From Siphonodentalium dalli (Eukaryota; Mollusca; Scaphopoda; Gadilida; Siphonodentaliidae), in NCBI GenBank assembly GCA_032622095.1, contig CP136069.1, positions 185,245,122 through 185,309,121 of the forward strand: a stretch of 64,000 nucleotides of DNA, in the 5' to 3' direction. A model generated the notes under the pieces. It was not told the DNA's origin. It was given only the letters and a program-made list of their open reading frames with translations, and searched no databases. Positions 1 through 12,640 of this stretch are shown here, piece by piece (position 1 is the first letter of the stretch; every line of letters begins with the position of its first letter). A program made the position numbers and the translations under genes.

Positions 1-1574
1 CATTTTGCCTATTTCATCGCAGGCGCTGTAGAAACTATTGTTTCTTGGGGAAATGTTACCCATACAGTTGTGGACTAACGATAAGACGGTCTAATATCGG
101 TTCCTTTGTGGACCGGACAAGTTTTAATTCTGCGAAAACCGGCTTAATCATTGATATTTTCCACTAAATTGTGACAACTGGGCCGTGTTCGAGGTCTTCT
201 AAAAGAGGTCGGCTGTGACCTGACTTCATTCAACTCAGTGTTGATGTTGAAATTGACAGTGCTATGACTATCAAAACACTGGCACATTTACTGACACAAG
301 AGGATACAGGTACAATTAAAACGATCTTCGATGTCAACCACTAGTGACAATAATACCAACAACAACAACGTAGCAGGCATTAGAATGTTGACAGTGTTGT
401 ACAATTCCAACTTACAAGTACAACTATTACAATTACACGGACCCATGTTCATCAATTGTTATTGAAACGTGTGGATATGAGACATTTTCGCCATGTTATC
501 GCCCAATTACATGTATTACGACAATTTACGGACCGGGAGTCCACTATTGGTTGGATGTTCTTATCAAATTATATTTGGCTGACTCACTGATATGGATACT
601 AAGTGTCGTGAAACCAGTATACACAGTTGGATGCATCATGCTGTCGAAAAATGTGCGACTATAGGAGAACATTTATTACGGGATCTGCTGTTGTCTTGAA
701 TATTTCAATCCCAACTAGCTGATATATTGATACACTGATATATTGTCATGATGTACGGATTCACCTGTTAAAACAAAAACTGTGTTTACAAGTGACTGGA
801 CAATTTGACGCCTTACATGTTACCAAAAAGTATGCCATTTAGATGTTTTACTTTTATATTTACATAAATTTGATATTTAACTGTGATAAATGTAGCTTTG
901 TTCTTTTATGTCCTAAAATGGCACGCCGATTCATATGTTTTAGAATGGTCGAAATTAGTATTACTCGTAACTGAATACTGATGGGTTGGCTTTTCGGCTA
1001 TTACTAGTATCGTTTTGTTATTTACAGCCATATATTTATACAGTAGTTAGTGAAAGGCGAACACATCATGCGTGCGCAGTCTTTTTCCGGAGTAAATTCC
1101 ACGAGGCAGATAACAAGTTTGATCCTCTGCGAACTGCAAAGTTTCATAAATATTGTCTATCACTTTATGCATTGATGATTTATGTTTCATCAAATCTATG
1201 ATCGTAATAGTAGAACTAAGATGTATCAGTTACGAATAATACTGTAGTTTAGACCATTCTAAAACATATGAATCGTAATGCCCACCGGGAAATGATATTG
1301 TCATCATGGGAACTCGGTTAATTCTACGGTAAATTAGCAAATAAAGAGCAAAAGAATGGTGATGACACGTGAAAAATACCATTGGTCTGACCTTTATTAG
1401 TTACGGTCTTGATATTAATTAAATGGTGTTGAACCGTAAAAAATACAACGGTCTGACAGTTACTGGTTACAGACTGCCAGTTACTTAAACGATTTTGTAC
1501 CGTGGAACATGCTACAGCCTAACCGTATGCTTAACGGTCCAATGTTGGCTGCGATGTTGCGCTGTATGACACCG
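1..1574. other. Intergenic DNA, no gene seen
   Basis: AT-rich sequence with only short random ORFs (longest about 71 codons, without recognisable motifs or plausible exon boundaries). No repeat structure was recognised apart from short similarities around AAAACATATGAATCG (about 930-945 and 1260-1275, in inverted orientation), which may be the ends of an old small inverted-repeat element. Confidence 0.5.
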
Positions 1575-1947
1575 TTAACCCTTTCAGTGCCAAGTCCGAT
1601 TTTTGTATCAACCCATATACCCTGTGCCAATGCATTTTCTTATATATGCGAGTCGACCATAGGTCGCCTCGCATATATAAGAGAATGCATTGGCCTAACA
1701 ATTTTTCATCATTTGTTATTATTTTTTACAATTTTAATAATTTGTTCTTATATTCTTTAACAGACTTATTTTGTAGGTTTAGTGCCAGGGAATATTACGT
1801 TCTTCATGGGCATCAACATTATTAATATGAATACTTGATGATAGCTTTGAGTTATAACATGCCCCTAAGGTTTTATCCAGTTTGTTTTTAAATTTGCTAT
1901 AGAATGCTTAAGCATACCCAAAAAATATTCAACCCCAAAAAAATAAC

Positions 1948-1982
<35 letters not shown>

Positions 1983-2057
1983 TTATTTTTTTAGGGCCGA
2001 TATTACAGACCGTAAATTAGGGCCGATGAGATCGACCCCTGGCACTGAAAGGGTTAA
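1575..2057. mobile_element. TTAA-flanked MITE (TTAACCCTTTCAGTGCC family)
   Basis: The ends read TTAACCCTTTCAGTGCCA (1575) and its reverse complement, ending at 2057, so the terminal inverted repeats begin directly inside TTAA. TTAA targets with CCC-starting ends are characteristic of piggyBac-type elements; the assignment is inferred because no transposase is present. Inside is one 67-bp hairpin (1627-1693) with 26-bp arms (one mismatch), followed by the T-rich spacer typical of the hairpin core described elsewhere in the window, then a poly-A run (about 1957-1980). The second hairpin of the core is missing in this copy. Confidence 0.75.
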
Positions 2058-2379
2058 AGTGGCGGGCATTTTTCTAACAGTGTAATTACAAGAATAAAAC
2101 ATTGTTCACAACGCATTTGTGGTAATCCATGTTCGCATTCCAACAACTTCTCTTCGTGGTACATGTACTTATTAATTAAATCCGTCGTTAAGTAAGACAG
2201 TTTGGCAACATTTCAGAAATAAATTGTTTATCTTCTACAACACAATTATCGTCTTACTTGCAGCACGACTTTGTCGTGTGATCGTCACGGAAGCGTTTTC
2301 TTTCAGAGTATGGTTAATACATTGCCGCCGGTGAAGTGTATTCTCGGATAAGAAACAAATAGGCCTATGCTGAGGGCAG

Positions 2380-4600
2380 AAACTAAAGTTGCGAGAGGCA
2401 CCCCTGGTTGAGTGTGGGATATTTGGCACTCGAGACTTGGTTAGAGGGTTTTCGTTGGGGTGGTCTCCACCTTGGAATTTCCAAATGCACCCCACCCCAT
2501 TGAACCACACCAAACTCATAAGTTTGCGTAAATCAATTTGCACCCCCCCCCCTTTGCTTTTTCCCAAATGTTCCCTCACAGACTACCAGATGGTAGACTA
2601 TTCCAAATGAACCAGTAATATTGTGGCCACTTGTCGTGCGGGGGGGGATGCAAAAGATGGTTCGGCCCAGTATGAGATTAAAACATCTTAACATCTAGTG
2701 GTATAACACCACACAAATTTACACCCCGATCTATTTTTTCTTAAATTAATTAGCGAGTAACTACTGGCAAGGACACAGAGCACACGCACGGGTCGGCCGA
2801 TGGTTAGGCCCGATGTGAGAACATTTTTGAAATATGAACATGAACATTTGACAATCCTATAGCATAGACGGGCCTCAAGTTTTCCAATTCTGGGAAATTA
2901 TTAACCTGACACTCACCCATAGGTTTCAAAACTGCCAACTGATGGACATTTGAGTCCATAATTTTGCAAATGAAAGGGAAATATGCAAATGTTGGTCTAA
3001 AAACAACAAATTCGCCACTAGGAAAGTGTTGGAAAATCAAACTACGAGAACAATTTCAACCTAATTTTGGTGTGAATTTTCCAATTAATTTTGCTCGGGG
3101 TATTAGGTATGACTACAATTGGGGGGTAAAACCCCTGCATAACCACCCCTGTCGACAACTCCCTACTTGACACCCCATGCTAAATAATCGATACTAAGTT
3201 ATGTTGGGTGGCACCTGGGGGGGGGGTCAGGGGCTACATCCCAGCCCTGTCGGGGAGTCGTAGCCATCCCCCGTCGGTGAGTTATGTAATGGTCAACCCG
3301 GCAGCTAAAGCCTCCCCCCCCCTGTCGGGGATATCCTGGTGCCACCCCCGTTTGAAATCATATAAAACTTTTAAAGAAGAAGACCACATATTGAGCCGAA
3401 ATCAGGGGGAAACGAGCTCTCGTAACCACAAAAGTGCACTAAAGACATCCCAAGAAATGCAAATTAAATGCAACCGCATATTGTATATATATGGTATCGT
3501 TCTGTTTGCCTCTCTATATCCAGGGACGTGGCTATATGGTTTCCGTTAGGGGGTGTCCACCATGGGAAATTCCAACTGCACCCCCTTGAATCAGAATCAC
3601 CCCAAACACAAATTCCATTTGCACCATCCCCCTTGTACATCAGTGCTCACGCCTAATATCCTATATATATTTTTTTTAAACATGGTTCTATATTCCAGGT
3701 TTGAAAATTCAGATAGTTTAACCTGAACAATTGCATAAATCATAACATATAATTGTCTAACTCCAAACAAATTCCCACGGATACGGGCAAGAGGCGGGGA
3801 CACACCGGGTTGACCATGGTTCTTCGGCCCGGTGTGAGAAAATTTTTAAAACTATAAAAGAAAATATTAAATCCTAGCATGCATCTAGACTGGCCTCAAC
3901 TGAACCTTTCCTGGTGTTGGAATTTTCAAACCTCATATTCCCCCTCAGGTTGGAAAACTCTCCAACTGATGACTATTTCAGTCCACAAGTTTGACCAAAT
4001 GAAGTAAAATATTGTTTTGTTAAACTAATTAGCAGTTTTGTATTGGCCACGGGGGAAGGTACAATGACAACGATAGTCGGCCCGGTGATTTTTTTTTTTT
4101 TAATCTGAACAAGAAAATCTCAAAATCCTAGCATTTAGACTAGCCTCAAACCTTCCTAGAGTTGGACATTTCAAACCCGACACCCCCACTTAGGTTGGAA
4201 ATTTTCAACTGATGACAATTCCAGTGACAATGTTGACCAAATGCATGATAATATTATTTTTTTAAATTAACTAGCAGTTTTTTGACTGGCCACGGGGGAG
4301 GGACCAGGACACAAATTGTCCAAGTGTTGGAAATTTCCAACCTGTCACCCTCCTAAGGTTGGAAATTTCCGACTGATGACCATTTCAGTCCAAAATATTT
4401 ACCAAAAATAGGAAAATATGCAAATAAATTGTTTGAAAATCAAACTACAAGAACATTTTCAACTTAATGTTGGTGTGAAATTTCCAACTAATGTTTTGGC
4501 AGGTATGACATTTCCAACTGTTGAACATTTTGACCAAAGTTGGGGGGGGGGTGTGAGACACCCCAACCCCTGTCGGCACGTCTCTGCCTATATCATATAA
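2380..4600. repeat. Two degraded copies of a dispersed repeat related to foldback II
   Basis: The blocks 2380-2600 and 3520-3660 resemble 24281-24440: a CCACCTTGGAATTTCC-like stretch, runs of C, then TTCCCTCACA. The blocks 2640-3170 and 3790-4600 resemble 24470-24830, with a CGGCCCGGTGTGAGAA-like motif followed by A-rich text with GGAAATTTCCAAC motifs. Both copies lie in the same orientation. Poly-C and poly-G tracts are frequent. The short ORFs here have no recognisable product and are treated as chance. Confidence 0.6.
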
Positions 4601-5015
4601 ATACTTTTTCTAAAAACCCTTAAACCAACTCGACGTGCCATTTCCCATGCGCTCCTGTTGCGCAAATTCTAGTATAAAAAGTGCGTCTTTTCAGACAAAG
4701 TTCAAACAGTAAATGTGACCAGACAAGACATAGAAACCGCTAATCTCATATTACCAATATGACAACACCAGTCGAACATGATTACCTTTCAAAGCAATAA
4801 CACCGGGCACCAACTTACGGACAACCACAGGCACGCACACCATGGATAAATACACGGTAAAAAGAACGGCGTTTTTTGTGTACGGTTATATCTGAACGGG
4901 CTACGAGCATCTGACTGTAGTTCTTTCGTGTTCGTGTATATCTAAACGAGATGTAAAGGTTGATGTACGTAAGATAGTACAGAGAAAAATCATCTACTCT
5001 GAAATTCAATAGAGT
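4601..5015. other. Intergenic DNA, nothing recognised
   Basis: Spacer between the degraded repeat and the left target duplication of foldback I. No coding or RNA signal was recognised. Confidence 0.4.
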
Positions 5016-5023
5016 ATCAAGAA
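5016..5023. repeat. Left target-site duplication of foldback I
   Basis: ATCAAGAA here and again at 10321-10328 directly flank the inverted repeat. The match extends to 10 bp (ATCAAGAAGG) if the first two bases of the element are counted. Confidence 0.8.
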
Positions 5024-5929
5024 GGGACATGACAATCTGCGGGATGGGATGGGATATGGGACAAAACGACAATCTGCAGGACAGAATTTCAAATTGCTAG
5101 GGACGGCCGATATCTCGAGGAATACAAGGCGTAGGGGGCTCATTGTGGTGCTCATTATTTGATCAACAACTGATCTAACATGGGGTGGAATTTGGTGATA
5201 GAATGACAATCTGCGGAACAGGATTTTCAAATTGCGTGGGACGGCCGATATCTCGAGGAATACAGCGCGTAGAGGGCTCCTTTTGGTATCTCACGAAAGT
5301 TCCACATTCGCCCTATCCACACATATTAACCCCGTCACTGACCGGACACCGGAAGTTACATTATTCGGTCGACAACTGACCTAACATAAAATGCCACAAA
5401 CACGAAAAACTGCGTTCGACATTAATGTTTAGAATTTAGATTTCTCGATGAATACGGTAGCAAACAACAAGTTTGGGTATCAAATAACGCAGTGGAATAC
5501 TGTGCATTCGTTTTTAGCTACAATATGGCTGTTTTATTGCGAATATTGTAATGGCGAACACGCAAACACGTGCCGATAAAACAGCTAAAAATAGACTCGA
5601 TGTTTACAATTACAGGATCGATTTCAGATGGTATATTCAATAGAATGGGGCGAATAGTATATCAAAATGTAGGATTAGACACAGGGAATGTATTTTTTTT
5701 AAATGGGTCCCACCAGGCGGTGAAATTGTTGCAGAAATTCGCTCCAAGATATTCGAACTTATGTTTATTTCAGTTGTGACTAAAAGCCCAGATGCCAGAG
5801 CCAGGCGACTAAAAGCCAAGTTACAAAATAGATCAACTGGTTTGAACGAATGAATATGTCAATAGTAAGACTATTCAAAAGAATATTCAAATCAAATAGT
5901 GTGTATAGACTTAAAAACTTATGTGTCCG

Positions 5930-7795
5930 CCATTCATATGCGGTGGAAGTTCTCATATTATCTGCCAGTCATACGCGGGGGAGGTTCTCATATGAATATA
6001 TTATCTGCCGGTCATATGCGGTGGAGGTTCATATTATCCGCCGGTCATACGCGAGGGAAGTTCTCATATTATCCTCCGGTCATACGCGGGGGAGGTTCTG
6101 ATATGAACATATTATCCGCCGGTCATACGCGGTGGAGGTTCATATTATCCACCGGTCATACGCGAGGGAGGTTCTCATATTATCCTCCGGTCATACGTTG
6201 GGAGTTTCTCATATGAACATATTATCCGCCGGTCATACGCAAGGGAGGTTCTCATATTATCCACCGGCCATACGCGAGGGAGGTTCTCATATTATCCTCC
6301 GGTCATACGTAGGGGAGGTTCTCATATGAACATATTATCCGCCTGTCATACGCGGTGGAGGTTCATATTATCCGCCGGTCATACGCGAGGGAGGTTCTCA
6401 TATTATCCTCCGGTCATACGTGGGGGAGGTTCTGATATGAACATATTATCCGCCGGTCATACGCTGTGGAGGTTCATATTATCCACTGGTCATACGCAGG
6501 GGAGGTTCGCATATGAACATATTATCCGCCGTTCATACGCGGTGGAGGTTCTCATATGAACATATTATCCGCCGGTCATATGCGATTGAGGTTCTCATAT
6601 TATCCACCAGTCATACGCGAGGGAGGTTCTCATAGTATCCTCCGGTCATACGTTGGGGAGTTTCTCATATGAACATATTATCCGCCGGTCATACGCGAGG
6701 GAGGTTCTCGTATTATCCACCGGTCATATGCGAGGGAGGTTCTCATATTATCTTCCGGTCATACGTAAGGGAGGTTCTCATATGAACATATTATCCACCG
6801 GTAATACGCGGTGGAGGTTCACATTATCCGCCGGTCATACGCGAGGGAGGTTCTCATATTATCCTCCGGTCATACATGGGGGAGGTTCTGATATGAACAT
6901 ATTATCCACCGGTCATACGCGGTGGAGGTTCATATTATCCACTGGTCATATGTAGGGGAGGTTCTCATATGAACATATTATCCGCCGGTCATACGCGGTG
7001 GAGGTTCTCATAAGAACATATTATCCGCCGGTCATATGCGAGGGAGGTTTTCATATTATCCACCGGTCATATGCGAGGGAGTTCTCATATTATCCTCCAG
7101 TCATACGTGGGGGAGGTTCTCATATTATTCTACGGTCATACGTGGGGGAGGTTCTCATATGAACATATTATCCACCGGTCATAAGCGGTGGTGGTTCTCA
7201 TATGAACATATTATCCGCCGGTCATACGTGAGGGAGGTTCTCAATGAGAACTTCTCATATTATCTGCCGGTCATACGCGAGGGAGGTTCTCATATGAACA
7301 TATTATCCGCCGGTCATATGCGGGGGAGGTTCTCATATGAACCTATTATCCGCCGGTCATACGCGAGGGAGGTTCTCATATTATCCTCCGGTCATACGTA
7401 GGGGAGGTTCTCATATGAACATATTATCCACCGGTCATACGCGGTGGAGGTTCATATTATCCGCCGGTCATACGTGAGGGAGGTTCTCAATGAGAACTTC
7501 TCATAGTATCCTCGGGTCATACGTTGGGGAGGTTCTCATATGAACATATTATCCGCCGGTCATACGCGAGGGAGGTTCTCATATGAACATATTATCCGCC
7601 GGTCATATGCGGGGGAGGTTCTCATATGAACCTATTATCCGCCGGTCATACGCGAGGGAGGTTCTCATATTATCCTCCGGTCATACGTAGGGGAGGTTCT
7701 CATATGAACATATTATCCGCCGGTCATACGCGGTGGAGATTCATATTATCCGCAGTCATACGCGAGGGAGGTTCTCATTCTCATATTACCTCAAA
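5930..7795. repeat. Minisatellite array in the left arm of foldback I
   Basis: About 50 units of 33, 35 or 43 bp share the core TATTATCCGCCGGTCATACG followed by a purine-rich GAGG. The 43-bp form carries an extra CATATGAACA. Because these lengths are not multiples of three and the units have few stops, ORFs appear in all frames with recurring VIRGGGSHMNILSAGHTRWR-like peptides. These should not be read as genes. Confidence 0.9.
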
Positions 7796-7799
7796 TCAA

Positions 7800-9350
7800 A
7801 CGAGGATAATATGAGAACCTCCACCGCGTATGATCGGCAGATGATATGTTCATATGCAAACCTCCTCCGCGTATAACCGGCGTATAATATGAGAACCTCC
7901 CTTGCGTATGACTGGCAGATAATATAAACCTCCACCGAGTATGACCGTCGGATGATATTTTCATATGAGAACCTCCCCCGCATATGACCGGCAAATAATA
8001 TGAGAACCCCCCCCCCCCCCCCGCGAATGACCGCAGTTAATATGAGAACCTCCCTTGCGTATGACCATCAGATAATATAAACCTCCACCAGGTATGACCA
8101 GCGGTTAATATGAGAACCTCCCCCGCATTTGACTGGCGGATAATATGTTCATATGAGAACCTCCACCGCGTATGACCGGTGGATAATATGTTCATATGAG
8201 AACCTCCCCCAGGTATGACCGGAGGATAATATGAGAACCTCCCCCACGTATGACTGGAGGATAATATGAGAACCTCCCTCGCGTATGACCGGTGGATAAT
8301 ATGAGAACCTCCCTCGCATATGACCGGCGGATAATATATTCATATGAGAACCTCCACCGCGTATGACCGGCGGATAATATGTTCATATGAGAACCTCCCC
8401 TGCGTATGACCGGTGGATAATATGAACCTCCACCGCGTATGACCGGCGGATAATATGTTCATATCAGAACCACCCCCGCGTATGATGGGGGATAATATGA
8501 GAAATTCCCTCGCGTATGACCGGCGGATAATATGAACCTCCACCGCGTATGACCGGCAGATAATATGTTCATATGAGAACCTCCCCCACGTATGACCGGA
8601 GGATAATATGAGAACCCCCCCCACGTATGACTGGCGGATAATATGAGAACCTCCCTCGCGTATGACCGGTGGATAATATGAGAACCTCCCTCGCATATGA
8701 CCGGTGGATAATATGTTCATATGAGAACCTCCACCGCGTATGACCGGCGGATAATATGTTCATATGAGAACCTTCCCTGCGTATGACCGGTGGATAATAT
8801 GAACCTCCACCGCGTATGACCGGTGGATAATATGTTCATATCAGAACCTCCCCCACGTATGACCGGAGGATAACATGAGAACCTCCCTCGCGTATGACCG
8901 GCGGATAATATGAACCTCCACCGCGTATGACAGGCGGATAATATGTTGATATGAGAACCTCCCCTACGTATGACCGGAGGATATTATGAGAACCTCCCTC
9001 GCGTATGAACGGTGGATAATATGAGAACCTACCTCGCGTATGACCGGCGGATAATATGTTTATATGAGAAACTCCCCAACGTATGACCGGAGGATAATAT
9101 GAGAACCTCCCTGGCGTATGACCGGTGGATAATATGAACCTCCACCGCGTATGACTGGCGGATAATATGTTCATTTCAGAACCTCCCCCGCGTATGACCG
9201 GAGGATAATATGAGAACTTCCCTCGCGTATGAACGGCGGATAATATGAACCTCCAACGCATATGACTGGCAGATAATATATTCATATGAGAACCTCCCCG
9301 CGTATGACTGGCAGATAATATGAGAACCTCCACCGCATATGAATGGCGGA
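7800..9350. repeat. Minisatellite array in the right arm of foldback I (inverted)
   Basis: The same units as 5930-7795, but reverse-complemented (TATGACCGGCGGATAATATG core). Unit order differs from the left arm in detail and the array is about 300 bp shorter. A C-run of about 18 lies at 8007-8024. Confidence 0.9.
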
Positions 9351-10320
9351 CACATACGTTTTTAAGTCTATAAACACTATTTGATTTGAATATTCTTTTG
9401 AATAGTCTTACCATTGACATATTCTTTCGTTCAAACCAGTTGATCTATTTTGTAACTTGGCTTTTAGTCGCCTGGCTCTGGCATCTGGGCTTTTAGTCAC
9501 AACTGAAATAAACATAAGTGCGAATATCTTGGAGCGTATTTCGGCAACAATTTCATCGCCTGGTGGGACCCATTTAACACAAATACATTCCCTGTGTCTA
9601 ATCCTACATTTTGATATACTATTCGCCCCATTCTATTGAATATACCATCTGAAATCGATCCTGTAATTGTAAACATCGAGTCTATTTTTAGCTGTTTTAT
9701 CGGCGCGTGTTTGCGTGTTCGCCATTACAATATTCGCACTAAAACAGCCATATTGTAGCTAAAAACGAATGCACAGTATTCCACTGCGTTATTTGATAAC
9801 CAAAACTTGTTGTTTGCTAGCGTATTCGTCGAGAAATCTAAATTCTAAACATTAATGTCGAACGCAGTTTTTCGTGTTTGTGGCATTTTATGTTAGGTCA
9901 GTTGTCGACCGAATAATGTAACTTCCGGTGTCCGGTCAGTGGCGGGGTTAATATTTGTGGATAGGGCGAATGTGGACCTTTCGCGAGACACCAAAAGGAG
10001 CCCTCTACGCGCTGTATTCCTCGAGATATCGGCCGTCCCACGCAATTTGAAAATCCTGTCCCTCAGATTGTCATTCTATCCCAAATTCTACCCCATGTTA
10101 GGTCAGTTGTCGATCAAATAATGCAACTTCTGGTGTCCGGTCAGTGGTGGGGTTAATATGTGTGGATAAGACGAATGTGGGCCTTTCGTTAGACACCAAA
10201 ATGAGTTCCCTACGCCTTGTATTCCTCGAGATATCGGCCGTCTCACGCAATTTGAAATTCTGTCCCGCAGATTGTCGTTTTGTCCCATATCCCATCCCAT
10301 CCCGCAGATTGTCATGTCTC

Positions 10321-10328
10321 ATCAAGAA
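10321..10328. repeat. Right target-site duplication of foldback I
   Basis: ATCAAGAA(GG) matches 5016-5023 and follows directly on the GTCATGTCTC end of the element. Confidence 0.8.
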
Positions 10329-10599
10329 GGCGTTTACAATACCGGTATATCTCATAATCAACAACGCTACTGTCACGGGATTGTACTTAGCCCACGCCCT
10401 TGTTTTATCCGTAATGTCCATTGATTTTCACAAGCCGTTAAGATGACAGAGATATGCTAATTTATTTTCATAACCACGGGCATTCAATTGCGCCTCGATG
10501 TAGGATTCCGTTCCGAGAAATGATACTCTGCCAAATCGGCACGCTACGTTTCACTTTTGGTTTACACAGTTGTTTTGATCAATATTTTTAAACAAAGAG

Positions 10600-10745
10600 A
10601 GAGAGTCATAAAATGGGGGCGAGCCTTATTCAAGCGCCTCTCGTTCTATCATTCCGCGACAGCACTCGTGCCGTATCGACAAACCCATTTACACATCGTG
10701 TCGTTCTGTGTATATGTGCAATAAAACTACTTGACTTGACCTGAG
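10600..10745 (+). mobile_element. Probable 3' tail of a truncated non-LTR retrotransposon
   Basis: The segment ends in GTGCAATAAAACTACTTGACTTGACCTG. The AATAAA-like signal followed by a short TTGAC(T) repeat resembles 3' ends of LINEs in invertebrates. No coding sequence is attached. The call rests on the tail alone. Confidence 0.35.
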
Positions 10746-11074
10746 AATACGGCATCGAGATCCTTCAAGGAAATACTAAATGACACCGTTCAACATTTTA
10801 TTCGTCCAACCGACGAGTAACTTTCCTGTACCGAAATAACCACTTCATCTGTGGGGTGTGCCTTTGCTTTATGCAAGAATTTCTGGCGGGCCGTGGCATG
10901 TTTTATGAACATATATAGCATATGTATATACCGTATGTAAAACGCAGAGAAATACGTTTAGTCTGGTCTCCCATATACATCACCGACACCGTATAAGCAA
11001 CTAAACATATGCGAACACAAATACAATCTCATTAGGAATCGAACCCTGCAGCTCCGCTATACACATGTAGGACT
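10746..11074. other. Intergenic DNA
   Basis: No gene was recognised. On the minus strand near 11035-11055 there is a GGTTCGATTCC-like stretch resembling a tRNA B box, but no matching A box or cloverleaf was found. Confidence 0.4.
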
Positions 11075-11756
11075 GAGTACATGTGTCAGGGCATAAACAA
11101 ATGATTGCGGTTACAAACTGCACAATATATCGTTTACATTATTAAGAAATGATCATAAAACGACACGAGATACAAAACTAGACCAGTTTATGAGCTAGTT
11201 AGAAAAAATTGCGATAAATATTTTGAAATCGCCAAAAATGACTTGGATTTTGAAAACAATTGTCACATATAAATGGCTATAACTTGTGAACCACATGGGC
11301 TATTGATCCGCAACATGGGTCAACAATTGCCCCATTGACATATCATAACGTATTGCTGTGAAAATGTTATATGAGCGTAAACTTAACCCCACCCCATAAA
11401 ATATAACTTTTGCAGAAAAACGAATTATGTAGTTAACACGTAGAATGCTGCATGTCAAGTTGTTTTAGAAGCATAAACCGAAACGGTGTATAGAGTGATG
11501 AAGGGGATTATAAATAACGGTGTCTAAACGTGATCTAAGATTAAAATTTGAAAACAATTTATGAAAAATGAGAATTTTAACTAATTTCTGTAAAATTTAC
11601 AACATTGTCATTAAATTTTGATGGGCTATGGTATATAATCACGAGAACACTGGCCTAGATTTAGTAAGTTCATAAAACCTCATACGATCACCTCTCTGGC
11701 AACTATTTTATATAATTTTCAATTTTTACTTGAATTTTTATGGAAATATTATATAC

Positions 11757-11784
11757 CGGTATATATATATATATATATATATAT
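11757..11784. repeat. (AT)n microsatellite
   Basis: A run of about 14 AT dinucleotides after ACCGGTAT in the left arm of foldback III. Confidence 0.9.
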
Positions 11785-12540
11785 TTCAACTGAACACATA
11801 TGGTTTTAATGGTTTATGAGTGAGACTTGCGTTATACAGAATGGTATTTTCTTATTTGTGCCGCGCATGTCAGGACAGTGGTCACAATTGACAATAGATA
11901 TGGCATTACATGCGATACATATTTGACAATAAGTTTAGGATGGCATCCCAAACGGCCAACAAAATCGAAGTTTCTCACACTTTCCACCACAAACGTGACT
12001 GAGTTCGTTATCTTGGGACAAGGGAATTGTTAATGATGAGTTAACTGGTAACCGTAAACAAACCGAATAACCCTAATATTGTTTCAATTACTTTAAGCTA
12101 ATGAGTAATTGATTATCTTAGCTACTCATTTATTGTGGGAATACTTGATAAAAAGATATAGAAAGATTAAAACAATCATCACTAACATGTGCTTTTTGGA
12201 TCAGTTTAGATAAGTAATATCAATTTATATAAGTTATCTGAAGAAAATTTAAATTGTATGCCCAAATTACCAGCCTCCAGTTTCAAGTTGCCTATCTCTG
12301 ATGTAAACATGTATTCATGTAAAATGCATTATAATAACGAAATTAGTTGCTATACAGAGGATTTTTTTGTCAATAAAGAAATGACTTTTGCAGTATATAA
12401 TATTGTGTTGCCAAACAGTTTTCAAGACATGCTACTACTTCCTGTTCTATAATTTGAGTATATATAGTCCTTAAATGTTCTCTCACTCTGCTCATCCTAT
12501 CAGTCGTCAAACTTTACACTCTTTCCGTTATTGTAGACAT

Positions 12541-12640
12541 TCTCACATACAAGGTTACATACATACATCGTTACATACATACATCGTTACATACATACAT
12601 ACATACATCGTTACATACATACATACATCGTTACATGGTC
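12541..12640. repeat. Tandem ACATACATCGTT microsatellite
   Basis: Four irregular copies of CGTTACATACATACAT. The ORF across it (12475-12801) owes its length to this repeat and has no recognisable domain. Confidence 0.8.

Larger units (their letters stand above)
5024..10320. mobile_element. Foldback transposable element I (5.3 kb, intact target duplication)
   Basis: The left end GGGACATGACAATCTGCGGG matches the reverse complement of the right end (10301-10320) with one difference near the tip. The inverted similarity continues through both arms of about 2.7 kb to a centre near 7797. Each arm has terminal sub-repeats (5030-5380 and 9895-10318, with GGCCGATATCTCGAGGAATAC repeated in the same order), then a unique segment (about 5380-5930 and 9355-9895), then a minisatellite. 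The 8-10 bp duplication, long TIRs and absence of a transposase suggest a non-autonomous foldback or MULE-like element; the superfamily is inferred. The many overlapping ORFs inside are repeat artefacts. Confidence 0.85.

Noticed and set aside
5850-9420. Many overlapping ORFs of 60-194 codons with VIRGGGSHMNILSAGHTRWR-like repeats
   Set aside because: They occur in all frames and on both strands of a tandem repeat with few stops; no start context, splice signal or conserved frame. Unit lengths of 35 and 43 bp would shift any real frame.
11030-11100. tRNA B-box-like GGTTCGATTCC on the minus strand
   Set aside because: No A box at a suitable distance and no cloverleaf could be drawn; it may be a worn SINE but this cannot be supported.
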